This document shows, one piece after another, positions 54,597 through 64,000 of a stretch of 64,000 nucleotides of DNA. Position numbers and translations under genes: made by a program. How positions within the stretch are numbered: position 1 is the stretch's first letter; each line of letters starts with the position of its first letter. The DNA lies in contig CAJXRQ010000009.1 of the NCBI GenBank assembly GCA_913060505.1, forward strand, positions 1 through 64,000, read 5' to 3'. The notes below the pieces were generated by a model, which saw only the letters and a program-made list of their open reading frames with translations, was not told the DNA's origin and did not search any database. The DNA comes from an uncultured Desulfovibrio sp. Its GTDB lineage: Bacteria > Desulfobacterota > Desulfovibrionia > Desulfovibrionales > Desulfovibrionaceae.

Positions 54597-57146
54597 TCAC
54601 GCGACAGCCTGTGGAAGAATAACCACCTGCACGCGTTCCTGTGCACTCAGGGCCACCAGATCGACCCGCCCCACCAGATCGCTGCTGATGAACACAAAAC
54701 CGGAGAACCCGCCTTCCACCGTTTCCATGACCGTTTCCGGGTCGCAAAAAATGATTCGCTCCGGATTGACCACGGTCCATTGATCCATGCCTGAAGGCCT
54801 TCCCGCCCCAACCACGATACAGGATCGGGACATGTCGCGATCCCGAAGAAGAGCATTGACCATTCCCAGCAACTTGTCCTGATCCACAGGCTTGAGCATA
54901 ACGGCATCACCCCCGCTTGCCTCGAATTCCGAAAGAGCCGACACGACCAGTATGGGGATATGCGCCGTATAAGGGTTCTTTCGCAGGCACCTGATAGCGG
55001 TGTCGCCGTCCATGCCGGGCATCATCAGGTCCATGGTGATGAGATTGGGCAGGTATTCCTTTGCCGCGTCCACAGCATCCCTACCGTCCATGGCAATCAT
55101 GACCCGGAACCCTTCGTCCCGGAACAACTGCGAAAGGTAGTCGGCAAGCGCCGAATCGTCATCCACCACAAGAATCAGCGGAGGAACATCCTCTCCGGCA
55201 GGCTCAACCAGCATGGCCTTGCCGGAACGGGCCGTTATGTCCGCCTCGTCTTCGCAGGGGATTTCAACCGCAGGGGAGTGCGGAATGGTCGTTCTCCCGG
55301 CCTGTCTGGGTACCTCGCAAACAGGCAATGTAAAATGGAAAGAGCTGCCCTTGCCCAATTCACTGTCAACCCAGATATCACCGCCGTAATGCTTGACGAT
55401 TTGCTGGCAAATAGGCAACCCAAGCCCTGTTCCGCTGGGCTTTTCCGTCAGGGTGTCCCCGACTTGCCGGAACTTCTCGAACACCTGCCCCAACTCCCGG
55501 GAATCAATACCTGTGCCCGAATCCTTCACACTTGTCTTAATCATGGTGCCATGTACCTCGACACGGCAACGGATCTCGCCGGAATCCGTAAACTTGATCG
55601 CATTGGAAAGCAGGTTGACCACAACCTGGATCAGACGGCTCCTGTCGCCGCAAATCGGGGGCACATCCGCCTCCGCATCAAGAGAAATATCCAGATTCTT
55701 TTCGCTGCTCATGCCACGAACAGACTGGATGGCGTGACGGGCAACGTCGACCATGGAAACAATTTCTTCCTTCCACTGCGCCCCTCCGGACTCCATCTTG
55801 GCAATATCAAGCACGTCATTGATCATGTCCGTAAGCCGTTTGGCTTCGGATACGATAATGTCCATATTGGACTCGACACGGTTGACGACTGGGGCCAGTC
55901 GGTCACGCTCCGGCCCCAATGCCGGGAAAATATCTTCAACAAGTTTCTTATGAATGATTTTGCTGAACCCGAGAATCGAGGTCATCGGCGTTCGCAACTC
56001 GTGGGAAACCGTTGATATAAAATCCGTTTTGAGCCGGTCCAACTCCTTCTCCGGCGTGATATCGCGAATAAGGAAAACACCGCCGAGAAACGTGTCCGAT
56101 CCGGGCAGACGAACAGGAGATCCGATAGCCTTGCCGAAGCGCCCCTGCGAAAGTGGGCCTTCCGCGCTGAGTACGGACTCCTCTCCTTTATGCACATGAG
56201 CCATTAGCTCCGAAAATTCACCGAAAAAAACCGTATCAAACCGCCGGTTCAGGCAGTCCGAAGGAGACAGGTTGAAAAAATCGCACAGGGCGGGATTGAT
56301 CAAGGTCACCATGCCTTCAGGATCAATGGTCACCAGCCCGTCAGCCAGATTGTTGAGTACTGCGGTCTGATGCCCCAGATTCTCGCGAAGCTCCCGCGTG
56401 GCCTTTTTCACCTCCCCGTCCATCTCGTTGAAAAGGGCGGAAAGTTCATGCGCCATTAGCTGCATGGTCCGGGCCAGCAACCCGATTTCATCGCGGGAAT
56501 CGATGTCGATCTGTTGGGAAAAATCATGCCGGGCCAACGCTTGGGCATATTCCGTGAGCTTGTTGAGCGGAGAAGAAAATCCGCACACCAGATAATAGAG
56601 AATACCCATGCAAAAAACAAAGATCACGGCCATGAGCCCCAACATCCGCATGGCTGTTTTCCAGAAAAAGGACTCGATAAGTCCGCTGTCCATGCCCACA
56701 TACACGGTGCCACCTATACCTTGCAGTATGGGAGCTATCACCTCCATGATTTCCCCAAGGCCTTGCACCGTCACATTACGTTCGGCAAAGGACACTGACG
56801 GTTCCTCAACCACGGCGAGCGAAGAGGGAATACGGGGCACGAAGGTATGCGCCACTATTTTTCCGTGGGCGTCACGCACGTAAATATAGGCAACGCCGCT
56901 TATGTCGAGATAATGATCAATGGAAGCCTGCAACACGGCCGGATCCCTGTTGAGCAGCACCTCCTGGCTGGCCTCGGCAATACTGGTAGCGATGACATGT
57001 CCCTTGCTACGGAACTCGCTGGTCATGTGGTCATGGAGAATATACGCGGCAAGTCCGGAAGAAAGCGCGGCAACCACACCGAAAAGATACAGACTCAGCA
57101 GGAATGTCTTCTTAAATATCGGGGACAGGCCCTTTATTTTTGCCAT
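54597..57146 (-). CDS. Hybrid sensor histidine kinase with receiver and C-terminal tail, second copy of the binding-protein-linked type
   Basis: 849 residues from the ATG at 57146, overlapping the upstream binding-protein gene by 13 bp. Spans at about 17-37 and 163-188 enclose a periplasmic sensor of about 125 residues (AYIYVRDAHGKIVAHTF). HAMP and PAS (about 262-365) follow, then His382 in STVSHELRTPMTSILGFS. ATPase boxes are NLLSNAIKF and SGTGLGL. The receiver has Asp706 (TMDLMMPGMDG). The last 75 residues resemble the tail of the kinase at 117-3056. Confidence 0.94.
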   Translation of the reverse strand: MAKIKGLSPIFKKTFLLSLYLFGVVAALSSGLAAYILHDHMTSEFRSKGHVIATSIAEASQEVLLNRDPAVLQASIDHYLDISGVAYIYVRDAHGKIVAHTFVPRIPSSLAVVEEPSVSFAERNVTVQGLGEIMEVIAPILQGIGGTVYVGMDSGLIESFFWKTAMRMLGLMAVIFVFCMGILYYLVCGFSSPLNKLTEYAQALARHDFSQQIDIDSRDEIGLLARTMQLMAHELSALFNEMDGEVKKATRELRENLGHQTAVLNNLADGLVTIDPEGMVTLINPALCDFFNLSPSDCLNRRFDTVFFGEFSELMAHVHKGEESVLSAEGPLSQGRFGKAIGSPVRLPGSDTFLGGVFLIRDITPEKELDRLKTDFISTVSHELRTPMTSILGFSKIIHKKLVEDIFPALGPERDRLAPVVNRVESNMDIIVSEAKRLTDMINDVLDIAKMESGGAQWKEEIVSMVDVARHAIQSVRGMSSEKNLDISLDAEADVPPICGDRSRLIQVVVNLLSNAIKFTDSGEIRCRVEVHGTMIKTSVKDSGTGIDSRELGQVFEKFRQVGDTLTEKPSGTGLGLPICQQIVKHYGGDIWVDSELGKGSSFHFTLPVCEVPRQAGRTTIPHSPAVEIPCEDEADITARSGKAMLVEPAGEDVPPLILVVDDDSALADYLSQLFRDEGFRVMIAMDGRDAVDAAKEYLPNLITMDLMMPGMDGDTAIRCLRKNPYTAHIPILVVSALSEFEASGGDAVMLKPVDQDKLLGMVNALLRDRDMSRSCIVVGAGRPSGMDQWTVVNPERIIFCDPETVMETVEGGFSGFVFISSDLVGRVDLVALSAQERVQVVILPQAVA

Positions 57147-58402
57147 TGCTGCCACCCCTCGTCCGGCAGGGATACAAAACAACCGTCACGAACCGTAGTG
57201 AAATAGACCCGGCTCAGTCCCTGATGGCGCTCCTTGCCAAAGCTGACGGCAGCATCAATTCCGGCATCGACATCCTGCAATCCTTCCGCTGCAGCCTCCA
57301 GCGAACAGTGGGGAACGGTCACAAACCGTTTCAGAACCTGTGTCATGATCACGGCATCAAGGAACCCCTCAAAACCGACATCGCTCAACCCCGGAGAAAC
57401 GTAACCCGTCTCGGCTCCGGGTGGAACGGGGATCTTCCCAGCCAAAAGACGGCGGTACAGGCGAACGGCATCAAGGTGTTCGTCTCTGTAGGAGGGAACA
57501 ACCTGCGTGTTGATGAGATTTACTGTCAAATCCCGATCGACTTCGCGTCCAAGACGTTTAAGCCTGCGTAAAAGATTTTCGCTTCCGGCAAAAGAAATAT
57601 TGGCGATGGGAACAGTCAATCCCATAAGCCGTGCATCACGAATAAAGCTCGCGCCAGCCGAATAGGAGGCAACAAGCACGATAGCGTCAGGCTTTCCCTC
57701 CATGAGAATTCGCACCTGCCCGGCCATGGAATCGGAATACGTGGCCCCCCTGCGATAGGTGGCCTCGGCAACGATATCGAGCCGGTGCATGCTCAGGGCC
57801 TGACGCAGGCTGTTCCAGCCGCTGCGGCCATAGGCGTCATTCTGATAAAAAATCGCAACGCGTTTGAGCCCTGCAAGGCTGAAACGGTTAACCAGAGCGG
57901 CAAGCTCCTGCCGATAGGATGCCCGCAAATTGAAAACGAAACGGGCATAGGGTTCTTCCCGCTGCGGCTGGGCGCCCGTAAACGGGAAAAAAAGTAATTT
58001 TGCGTTTTGGCTGGAAGCCTTGAGCACGGGCAAAACACGAGTCACGGTTGGTGTTCCCACGTAGCCGAACAGACAGAGAACTGACTTATCGTTCAAAAAA
58101 CGGATGGTATTCTGAAGGGCTGGTCCGGGATCATAGCCGTCGTCCAAGGCCAATATGCGTATCTTCCGCCCTTCCACGCCGCCTTCGGCGTTCACATGAT
58201 CGAAGTAGGCCCGGGCTCCTCGGTAGAGTTCAATACCCAACCCTCTGCTCGGTCCTGAAAACGGTGCCGACATGCCCAACACGATATCCCCGGAGCCGGT
58301 CTTCGAAGCGGACCACGCATAATGAGGCTGAACAACGTGCAATCCCACGCTGAACAGGACGAACAGGAATGACGAGATAAAACCGCACCGCAGCCCAAAC
58401 AT
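57134..58402 (-). CDS. Periplasmic binding protein of branched-chain amino acid type, kinase-linked
   Basis: 422 residues from the ATG at 58402 with GGAGG 6 bases before it; a longer frame starting at 58537 is not supported by a ribosome-binding site. Signal segment in the first 30 residues. The mature part has IVLGMSAPFSGPSRGLGIEL and VNAEGGVEGRKIRI, Peripla_BP_6 hallmarks, and FYQNDAYGRSGWNSLRQAL. It overlaps the hybrid kinase gene, with no transport genes, repeating the arrangement at 117-4255. It probably delivers a ligand signal to the kinase. Confidence 0.9.
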   Translation of the reverse strand: MFGLRCGFISSFLFVLFSVGLHVVQPHYAWSASKTGSGDIVLGMSAPFSGPSRGLGIELYRGARAYFDHVNAEGGVEGRKIRILALDDGYDPGPALQNTIRFLNDKSVLCLFGYVGTPTVTRVLPVLKASSQNAKLLFFPFTGAQPQREEPYARFVFNLRASYRQELAALVNRFSLAGLKRVAIFYQNDAYGRSGWNSLRQALSMHRLDIVAEATYRRGATYSDSMAGQVRILMEGKPDAIVLVASYSAGASFIRDARLMGLTVPIANISFAGSENLLRRLKRLGREVDRDLTVNLINTQVVPSYRDEHLDAVRLYRRLLAGKIPVPPGAETGYVSPGLSDVGFEGFLDAVIMTQVLKRFVTVPHCSLEAAAEGLQDVDAGIDAAVSFGKERHQGLSRVYFTTVRDGCFVSLPDEGWQQWQK

Positions 58403-58578
58403 TCCGAACCTCCACAGAAAGATGGTCCAACTGTAACGCAAGCGCGGACGATGTGAAAGGGCTATAGAAAAAAGGAAAACGCCGCCCCATAACATCCCGA
58501 AAAGAAAACGTAAAAACTGTCTCCAGCCCCTATGCAATGGCTTGAATACGGAGACTTCCCGGAAGGATCGAATTTCGT

Positions 58579-61443
58579 TTAAAAGGAAATCCGGGGATCA
58601 CTCTCATCGCAAATCCTTGAATCAGCATTTTCTTCATGACCGCTGTTTACTACAGACGATGAGCCGACTTCGCCCTCCCCGGCAAGCAGCCGCTTCACGG
58701 CATTCAGGTATTCCTCCCGATCCACGGGTTTGCGGACAAGAGCATTGGCCCCCATGACGCAAACGGCATCGTCAGCGGTAGTATCCACAGTGACGATCAG
58801 TACGGGAGTGTTGGCAAGGTCTCGGTCCATGCGAAGGTTCTCAACGGTTTCCAGACCGCCCATGCCGGGCATGATCAAGTCGAGACTGATGAGATCCGGG
58901 TGAAGCTTGCGGGCCAGTTCCAGGCCGTCTTCAGCGCAGGCCGCTGTTTCCACGTGATATCCGGCATGGTCGAGAATCGAATGCAACAATTGGCGCATGG
59001 CCGGATCATCATCCACCACCAGGATGCTTGGAATCCCTTGGGCAGAGTTATCCCCAGGCGAAGGAACAACACATGCAGATGGTAGTGCCACGTGCATGGT
59101 CGTACCAACTCCGGGTTCGGAAGTCGCCCAGATGTGCCCCCGATACCGGTCTACGATATGCCGACTGATGGCCAGTCCCAACCCGGAACCTCCGGAAGGC
59201 ATTCTGAGCGTATCGCCTTCATTGGCCTGCTGGAATTTGTCGAAAATGGTTTCAATACAATCCGGCGCAACACCAATGCCCGTATCCCTGACCTGAACAT
59301 GAGCATAGCCACGGGCATCCATGGAGGCCTCGATGGTCACACTGCCACGCTCCGTGAATTTGGCCGCGTTGTTAAGCAAATTGATGAACACCTGAAGCAT
59401 GCGGTCTTTGTCCACATGAACAAGGGGAAGCCCTTCCATATGGCCGAGAACGAGCTTCACATCCTCCTTTTGGACAAACTGCCCGCTGACCGAATCCGCA
59501 GCCTGCCGCAACAGCTTGGCGAGATCCACGTCCTGATCCCGCCATGTAACCTTGCCGGTTTCAATGCGGCTCAGGTCGAGCACATCGTTGATCAGCCGGG
59601 TAAGGCGTTCACCCTCGCTATGGATGATTTCAAGGTTGGATCGAATACGCTGCCCGATTTTTTGGCTTGTGGCGTCATCCGCCCGGGGCACAAACACGCG
59701 GGAAAAATCCCGGTCGATAAGCCGGGAGAACCCGAGCAGCGAAGTGAGAGGAGTCCGTAATTCATGGGAAACGGGGGAAAGGAAGTTGGACTTCATTTCG
59801 TCCAACTCGCGAAGCCGGCGGTTGGCACGTTGCAATTCCCGCGTCTTGCTGACCAACACCTGCGTCCGCTCCCGCACCGCCTGTTCAAGGTCGGCATTGA
59901 AGGAAAACAACTCTTCCTCGGCCTGCTTGCGCTTGGTAATATCTCCGACCACACAGACTATTTCACCCAAACTGGTCCGATATTCGCAAATCCGGAGACA
60001 TCGGCCGTCGGTCAGCCTTTGCTCAAAAGGCTTTCCGGGATTGGCATGCTGCTGCATGCGGTGCTCCAGCCAAGCCTGTTCCTCGCCTTCGGCGTCCTTG
60101 TATATCCCCCGGTTGAGGTTGCAACGAATGATATCCTTGAAGCGGTCGCCTATATCGAACATTTCAGGAGTATTCCTTTCAATGTCCATGTAATTCCGGT
60201 TGCAAAGAGCCAGCCGGTCGTGCCGGTCATAAAGAGCAAACCCGTCGGGAACGCTTTCAATGGCTTCGATCAGTCGATCGCCTGCAACTGCGGCCTCTTT
60301 TTCCAGATCATCGACCAGCCGGGTCATGCGTGCGGCCATGCCGTCAAGCGTTGCGCCAAGTTTACCGAATTCGTCAGGGGCGTCGATGTTTGCGCGCGCA
60401 TCCATGTTGCCCCGGCTCAATTCCTTGGCAGTCTGGGAAAGCCGCAATACGTTACCCGCCATGGAACGGAACAAAAGCCGGTAGATGAATAACGTCAAAA
60501 CCGTACATAACAACAGCGTTACGATTACTGCGCCCAGAGCCATGGCCATGGCCTCATCAATACGCATGCGCGCAGCCTGGGCTTCGTTGGAGGTAGCTTT
60601 GACCAAACGGTCTACAACAGGCTCAACAAGTTCCATCTGCCGGTCAAACACGGCCATGCAACGGGCAAGACGCACTTCGGCGGCATCGGCATCGGCAAGT
60701 CCGGACTCAAGTTGAATAAGTGCAGCTACCAATCCGGTCCTGTCTTTTTCCGGCAAGGAAAACTGCATGGAAACGGCCCTATGAAGCTTCCCCAAAACCT
60801 GTTTTGCAGACTCCATGTCCTCAAAACGATGAATCAGGGCAAACTTGAGTACCAAAAGACGAAATTTGCGGAACAAGGCCAGAAGGTCTTCGCGTCCCAA
60901 TTGGGCCAATCGTGCGCCAGCCTGGTTGCCGAGTTCGTCCATCCGGGCGCGCAGTCCTGTGGCGTCCTGCCCCAACATGGACACGATGCTCACTCCGCGC
61001 TCAAAAGTCTGCACATAATCGTTGGCAGCACGGATGATCACTTCCACATGAGAGTCCGCACCAAGCGTACTCAACCCGGATTCCTTGGCAAGAGTCAGGG
61101 CTTTCTGCAGCTCCTGGCTGTTTTGGATTACGGAAGAAAGCGATTTGCGGCACGGTTGCGCATGACGCCGATGTGCTTCGTCGAACCCCACGTTAGGCCA
61201 TGAGTGAAAAAAATCTTCCTCGGACCGCCGGGCACGAAGCAGATCCGATTGAACCTGCAAAACCAGCCGTTGCACACGGACAGCGTGCTGTACCACATCA
61301 TCGGTGCGGGCGCGCAAAAAATTGAGCGCCACGGCGGCTACCAGCCCCACAAAAACAACCAGCGCCAGCATGGCTCCGGACGCCGCGGACAGTTTTCCCA
61401 CTACACCAAGACCGTCCCAGCGATGCCGTATGAATTTGATCAT
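58579..61443 (-). CDS. Hybrid sensor histidine kinase (helical sensor, HAMP, PAS, HisKA, HATPase, receiver)
   Basis: 954 residues. Spans at about 20-42 and 300-322 enclose a large, mostly helical periplasmic region with cysteine 98 and a histidine-rich stretch near 90. HAMP (about 323-375) and PAS (about 390-505) lead to His560 in SPVSHELRTPLTSLLGFS. ATPase boxes are NLLNNAAKF and GGSGLGLAI, and the receiver has VDDD and Asp in SLDLIMPGMGG. It shares the kinase core and receiver with the other two hybrid kinases but lacks their C-terminal tail. A binding-protein gene starts 177 bp after it on the same strand, so it may be upstream of that module. Confidence 0.93.
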   Translation of the reverse strand: MIKFIRHRWDGLGVVGKLSAASGAMLALVVFVGLVAAVALNFLRARTDDVVQHAVRVQRLVLQVQSDLLRARRSEEDFFHSWPNVGFDEAHRRHAQPCRKSLSSVIQNSQELQKALTLAKESGLSTLGADSHVEVIIRAANDYVQTFERGVSIVSMLGQDATGLRARMDELGNQAGARLAQLGREDLLALFRKFRLLVLKFALIHRFEDMESAKQVLGKLHRAVSMQFSLPEKDRTGLVAALIQLESGLADADAAEVRLARCMAVFDRQMELVEPVVDRLVKATSNEAQAARMRIDEAMAMALGAVIVTLLLCTVLTLFIYRLLFRSMAGNVLRLSQTAKELSRGNMDARANIDAPDEFGKLGATLDGMAARMTRLVDDLEKEAAVAGDRLIEAIESVPDGFALYDRHDRLALCNRNYMDIERNTPEMFDIGDRFKDIIRCNLNRGIYKDAEGEEQAWLEHRMQQHANPGKPFEQRLTDGRCLRICEYRTSLGEIVCVVGDITKRKQAEEELFSFNADLEQAVRERTQVLVSKTRELQRANRRLRELDEMKSNFLSPVSHELRTPLTSLLGFSRLIDRDFSRVFVPRADDATSQKIGQRIRSNLEIIHSEGERLTRLINDVLDLSRIETGKVTWRDQDVDLAKLLRQAADSVSGQFVQKEDVKLVLGHMEGLPLVHVDKDRMLQVFINLLNNAAKFTERGSVTIEASMDARGYAHVQVRDTGIGVAPDCIETIFDKFQQANEGDTLRMPSGGSGLGLAISRHIVDRYRGHIWATSEPGVGTTMHVALPSACVVPSPGDNSAQGIPSILVVDDDPAMRQLLHSILDHAGYHVETAACAEDGLELARKLHPDLISLDLIMPGMGGLETVENLRMDRDLANTPVLIVTVDTTADDAVCVMGANALVRKPVDREEYLNAVKRLLAGEGEVGSSSVVNSGHEENADSRICDESDPRISF

Positions 61444-61754
61444 CCCTTGCTTGCTCCCCTCGCCCCACTCACGCCAAGCGCATGAGGCATCTACTCACGT
61501 TCTGCCGTTTAGCCCGATTGGCTGGAAAAATCCACCTTCGCAAATCCTGTTTTCAATCACCTGAAATCAATGGTTTATAGCAAAAACTATTTTTAAGCCC
61601 TTCTTGAGAAGAGGACACAATTTTCTTGCCTTTGGACACCGGGTGCATTAGTGCTTCATACACATGAATGTAATGAGCGGGGCACATGCCCGTTTCCCAT
61701 CAATCATGCCCTACCGAAAGACATCATTCATCCTCATACAGGAGAACGAATAAT
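61444..61754. promoter_or_regulatory. 311-bp divergent region upstream of the GlmS-like gene
   Basis: No gene is supported. A small hairpin, CGGGGC-acat-GCCCG, lies at about 61678-61692, and CTTCT-TG-AGAAG is at about 61599-61610. Both could sit in the leader of the GlmS-like transcript. I found no convincing promoter pair and no recognisable glmS ribozyme. The GlmS-like ribosome-binding site is AGGAGA just before the start. Confidence 0.3.
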
Positions 61755-64000
61755 ATGTGTGGAATCGCCAGTTTTCTGAGCAATGACCATTGGCACAAAC
61801 ACGCGGACACCAAATGGGTGGCCGCGCTAGCCTCCCGCTTTGCCGATGCAAGCGGACAAGGCGATCTTGCAGCTGCAACTCCCCTGCTGGACGAAATTGC
61901 CGCTTCATTCCAGCAACTCATGAGCTTTGGCCTGCATCATGCCCTGCTGAACGAACCCGGCACTCTGGCCGCCCTTGAAACCATGCGTGACGCCATCCGG
62001 ACACTGCGCACCAACGTGGCCGTCCGTCTTGAACACGACGTGCGCACCGATGAACTGGAAGCGCTGCTTGAGCGGCTTGAGGACTACTTGTGGCAAATCG
62101 ACCGCGAGGTTCTGGCCAACGTAGGACGAGTCAAGGCCATCATGCCCGAAGCGCTGGCGCGGAATACCGAAGCATTGCACCGCCATTTTCTTGCATGGGG
62201 CCTTGAACAGGTTCTGGAAAGCATAGACAAACTGGAAGTACGCGGCCGCGATTCCGCAGGCATTGCCGTCACGTTCATACTCCCCGAAGGTGCCGATCCG
62301 GTAGCATCGCTCACCCCGGCTCTTTCCTCCGAGCTGAAGGAACGCACCGCCATCAAGAACGCTGCCGACCGCCATGTTCTCGTGCGCAAACTCGATGACG
62401 GAAGGACCGCCTGCCGCTTCCTGTACAAGGTCGCCCAGCTTGTCGGACAGCTCGGAGATAACGGCGCCGCACTGCGTGCCTCCATCCGTGAAGACGAGCT
62501 ACTGTGGTCCATGGCCGCAGGACTGGAGACCCTGAACATCATCGCCCACACGCGGTGGGCTTCCAACGGTATTATCAGCGTTCCAAACTGCCACCCGGTG
62601 GACGGGCTGGTGGAAGGCGACGTGAGCACCGGACTGGACAAAACCATGTTCGTACTCAACGGCGATGTGGACAACTACCGCACGCTGGTGCAACAAAGCG
62701 TTCTCCCCAAGGGAGCGACCATTTCTTCCGCCATTTCCACGGACGCCAAAATTCTGCCCGTGCTCTTTCACCTGGACGGACCGGAAAACGGCGGTTCCGA
62801 GGACCGCTTCCGCAACGTACTCCAACGCTGCGAAGGCTCACTGGCCGTGATCATGCAAAATCTCTCGGATTTCAACAGCCAGTTTCTGGCCCAGAAAGGC
62901 AGCGGCCAGAGCTTCTATGTGGGCAGCACGCTGGACGGTTGGGTCGTAGCTTCCGAGGCATACGGACTTGCCGCGCGTTGCCGAAGTTCCTACCCCATCG
63001 CCGTACACAAACACGGCGGGGTCAGCGTGGTGCTTTCCAGCACAGATACGGACGCCATGCCTGTTGCCCGCTTTCTGGACACGGGCGAAGCCGTGGAGCT
63101 GGCCGAGGAAACCATCGAAATATTCTCTCGCGACATCTTCCGTGGCGAATATGCCCACTATATTGAAAAGGAAGTGCACGACGCATCCGACTCCGTGCGC
63201 AATACCCTGTATGGCAAATACATCAAATCCGACGGAAAAGTTCAGTTCTTGGCGGAAGGCTTCGGCAACGGCCCGGCTCTGCGTCAACGGCTGCTGGACA
63301 AAAAATCCCCGGTAAAACGAATTATTACCGTGGGACAGGGGACTGCCGCCATCGCAGCCATGGGCATGGCCCACCTGCTCAAGCGGTCTCTGGGGCAAAC
63401 CGACATCAGCATTGAAAGCTATACAGGATCTGAACTCATCGGATTCATGGGCGACGGGCGCATGGACGATGTGCTGCTCATCCCGGTGTCCCAATCCGGC
63501 ACCACCACAGACACCAACAGGGTCGTGGACCTCTGCCGTGATCGTGGCGCATGGGTCAATGCCGTGGTCAACCGCCGCAACTCCCCGCTAGTCAAAAAAT
63601 CAGACTCCTACTGCTATACGTCCAACGGCCGTGACGTGGAAATGGCCGTGGCTTCCACCAAGGCTTTCTACTCCCAGATTGCTGCTGGCAAGCTGCTGTC
63701 CTTGTGGATGGCTGCCGAACTCGGCTCCATGGGCAATAAAGAACTGCTTGACGATCTCGAAGCGCTGGAATCCCTGCCCGATGTCATCGACGCAGTGCTT
63801 GCCAACAAGGAAGCAATCGGTGCCGTTGCCCGTGCCCACGCCCCCAACAACCGCTACTGGGCGTTGGTGGGCAACGGATCCAACTGCATCGCAGCGCAGG
63901 AAGTGCGCATCAAGCTCTCGGAACTCTGCTACAAGTCCATTCCCTGCGATGTAACCGAAGACAAGAAACACATCGACCTGTCCACTGAACCGCTGACTCT
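61755..64000 (+). CDS. glmS: GlmS-family glutamine-fructose-6-phosphate transaminase-like enzyme, enlarged, cut by window end
   Basis: 748 codons are visible and the frame is open at the window edge. The N-terminal MCGIASF has the nucleophile Cys2 of class II glutamine amidotransferases. RGRDSAG (about 163-169), AHTRWASNG (about 264-272) and VLNGDVDNYR correspond to GlmS motifs. The sugar-isomerase half has TVGQGTAAIAA, PVSQSGTTTDT and VASTKAFYSQ. In E. coli the RGYDSAG and HTRWATHG motifs lie near 28 and 72, so about 190 residues, mainly helical, are inserted in the amidotransferase half. Typical product: glucosamine-6-phosphate for cell-wall synthesis. Confidence 0.8.
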   Translation, partial: MCGIASFLSNDHWHKHADTKWVAALASRFADASGQGDLAAATPLLDEIAASFQQLMSFGLHHALLNEPGTLAALETMRDAIRTLRTNVAVRLEHDVRTDELEALLERLEDYLWQIDREVLANVGRVKAIMPEALARNTEALHRHFLAWGLEQVLESIDKLEVRGRDSAGIAVTFILPEGADPVASLTPALSSELKERTAIKNAADRHVLVRKLDDGRTACRFLYKVAQLVGQLGDNGAALRASIREDELLWSMAAGLETLNIIAHTRWASNGIISVPNCHPVDGLVEGDVSTGLDKTMFVLNGDVDNYRTLVQQSVLPKGATISSAISTDAKILPVLFHLDGPENGGSEDRFRNVLQRCEGSLAVIMQNLSDFNSQFLAQKGSGQSFYVGSTLDGWVVASEAYGLAARCRSSYPIAVHKHGGVSVVLSSTDTDAMPVARFLDTGEAVELAEETIEIFSRDIFRGEYAHYIEKEVHDASDSVRNTLYGKYIKSDGKVQFLAEGFGNGPALRQRLLDKKSPVKRIITVGQGTAAIAAMGMAHLLKRSLGQTDISIESYTGSELIGFMGDGRMDDVLLIPVSQSGTTTDTNRVVDLCRDRGAWVNAVVNRRNSPLVKKSDSYCYTSNGRDVEMAVASTKAFYSQIAAGKLLSLWMAAELGSMGNKELLDDLEALESLPDVIDAVLANKEAIGAVARAHAPNNRYWALVGNGSNCIAAQEVRIKLSELCYKSIPCDVTEDKKHIDLSTEPLT

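Overview
The window looks like a chromosomal stretch of a Desulfovibrionaceae-type bacterium (Desulfovibrio/Pseudodesulfovibrio group). This is inferred from the kind of genes present: many histidine kinases and sigma-54 activators, a bacteriohemerythrin, Cache-type chemoreceptors, an unusually long GlmS-like enzyme and a vibrioid-type cell-shape operon. It is not based on a database match. Coding density is high. I saw no insertion sequence, prophage, integrase, CRISPR array or rRNA. The only RNA gene is an initiator tRNA at the left edge.

Left part (1-12.6 kb). After tRNA-fMet come a periplasmic binding lipoprotein and a hybrid histidine kinase (minus strand). Next is a TetR/AarF-kinase pair facing a DUF2867-like protein, then an RND efflux pump (membrane-fusion protein plus permease, no outer-membrane channel) facing its own TetR regulator. 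Palindromes lie in the RND/TetR gap.

12.6-27.3 kb. A phage-shock module (pspA, pspB, pspC with divergent pspF) has a clear sigma-54 promoter and repeats suited to PspF binding. Then come a methyltransferase, a bacteriohemerythrin and a chemoreceptor. A compact minus-strand operon follows: purB, pyrE, a YkuD/NTF2 protein resembling Csd6/Pgp2, a coiled-coil membrane protein and an M14-type protein resembling Csd4/Pgp1. The last three look like a peptidoglycan-trimming cell-shape set. Small genes (FmdB-type zinc ribbon, a 36-residue basic protein) follow.

27.6-31.4 kb. A complete spermidine/putrescine ABC transporter operon, potABCD, ends at a good terminator.

31.4-48.5 kb. This is the most unusual region. 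An NtrB/NtrC-like pair is flanked by two secreted proteins of the same layout. A perfect sigma-54 promoter then precedes a run of eight genes: a degenerate receiver, a Cache histidine kinase, two single-domain receivers, a TauE/SafE-type permease, a two-ended membrane protein, a PEP-synthase-like phosphotransferase without the usual C-terminal barrel, and an acylphosphatase lacking the catalytic arginine. A second sigma-54 promoter precedes a histidine kinase, an NtrC-like regulator with an altered GAFTGA loop and an orphan 412-residue protein. Together they suggest a sensing, transport and phosphoryl-transfer system of unknown substrate.

48.5-64 kb. A solitary ABC-type binding protein faces cheV and a DUF885-like protein with a broken HExxH motif. 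Then come a receiver/HD-GYP pair and a second binding-protein/hybrid-kinase pair that shares a C-terminal tail with the first pair at 0.1-4.3 kb. A third hybrid kinase follows, and the window ends inside an enlarged GlmS-family gene.
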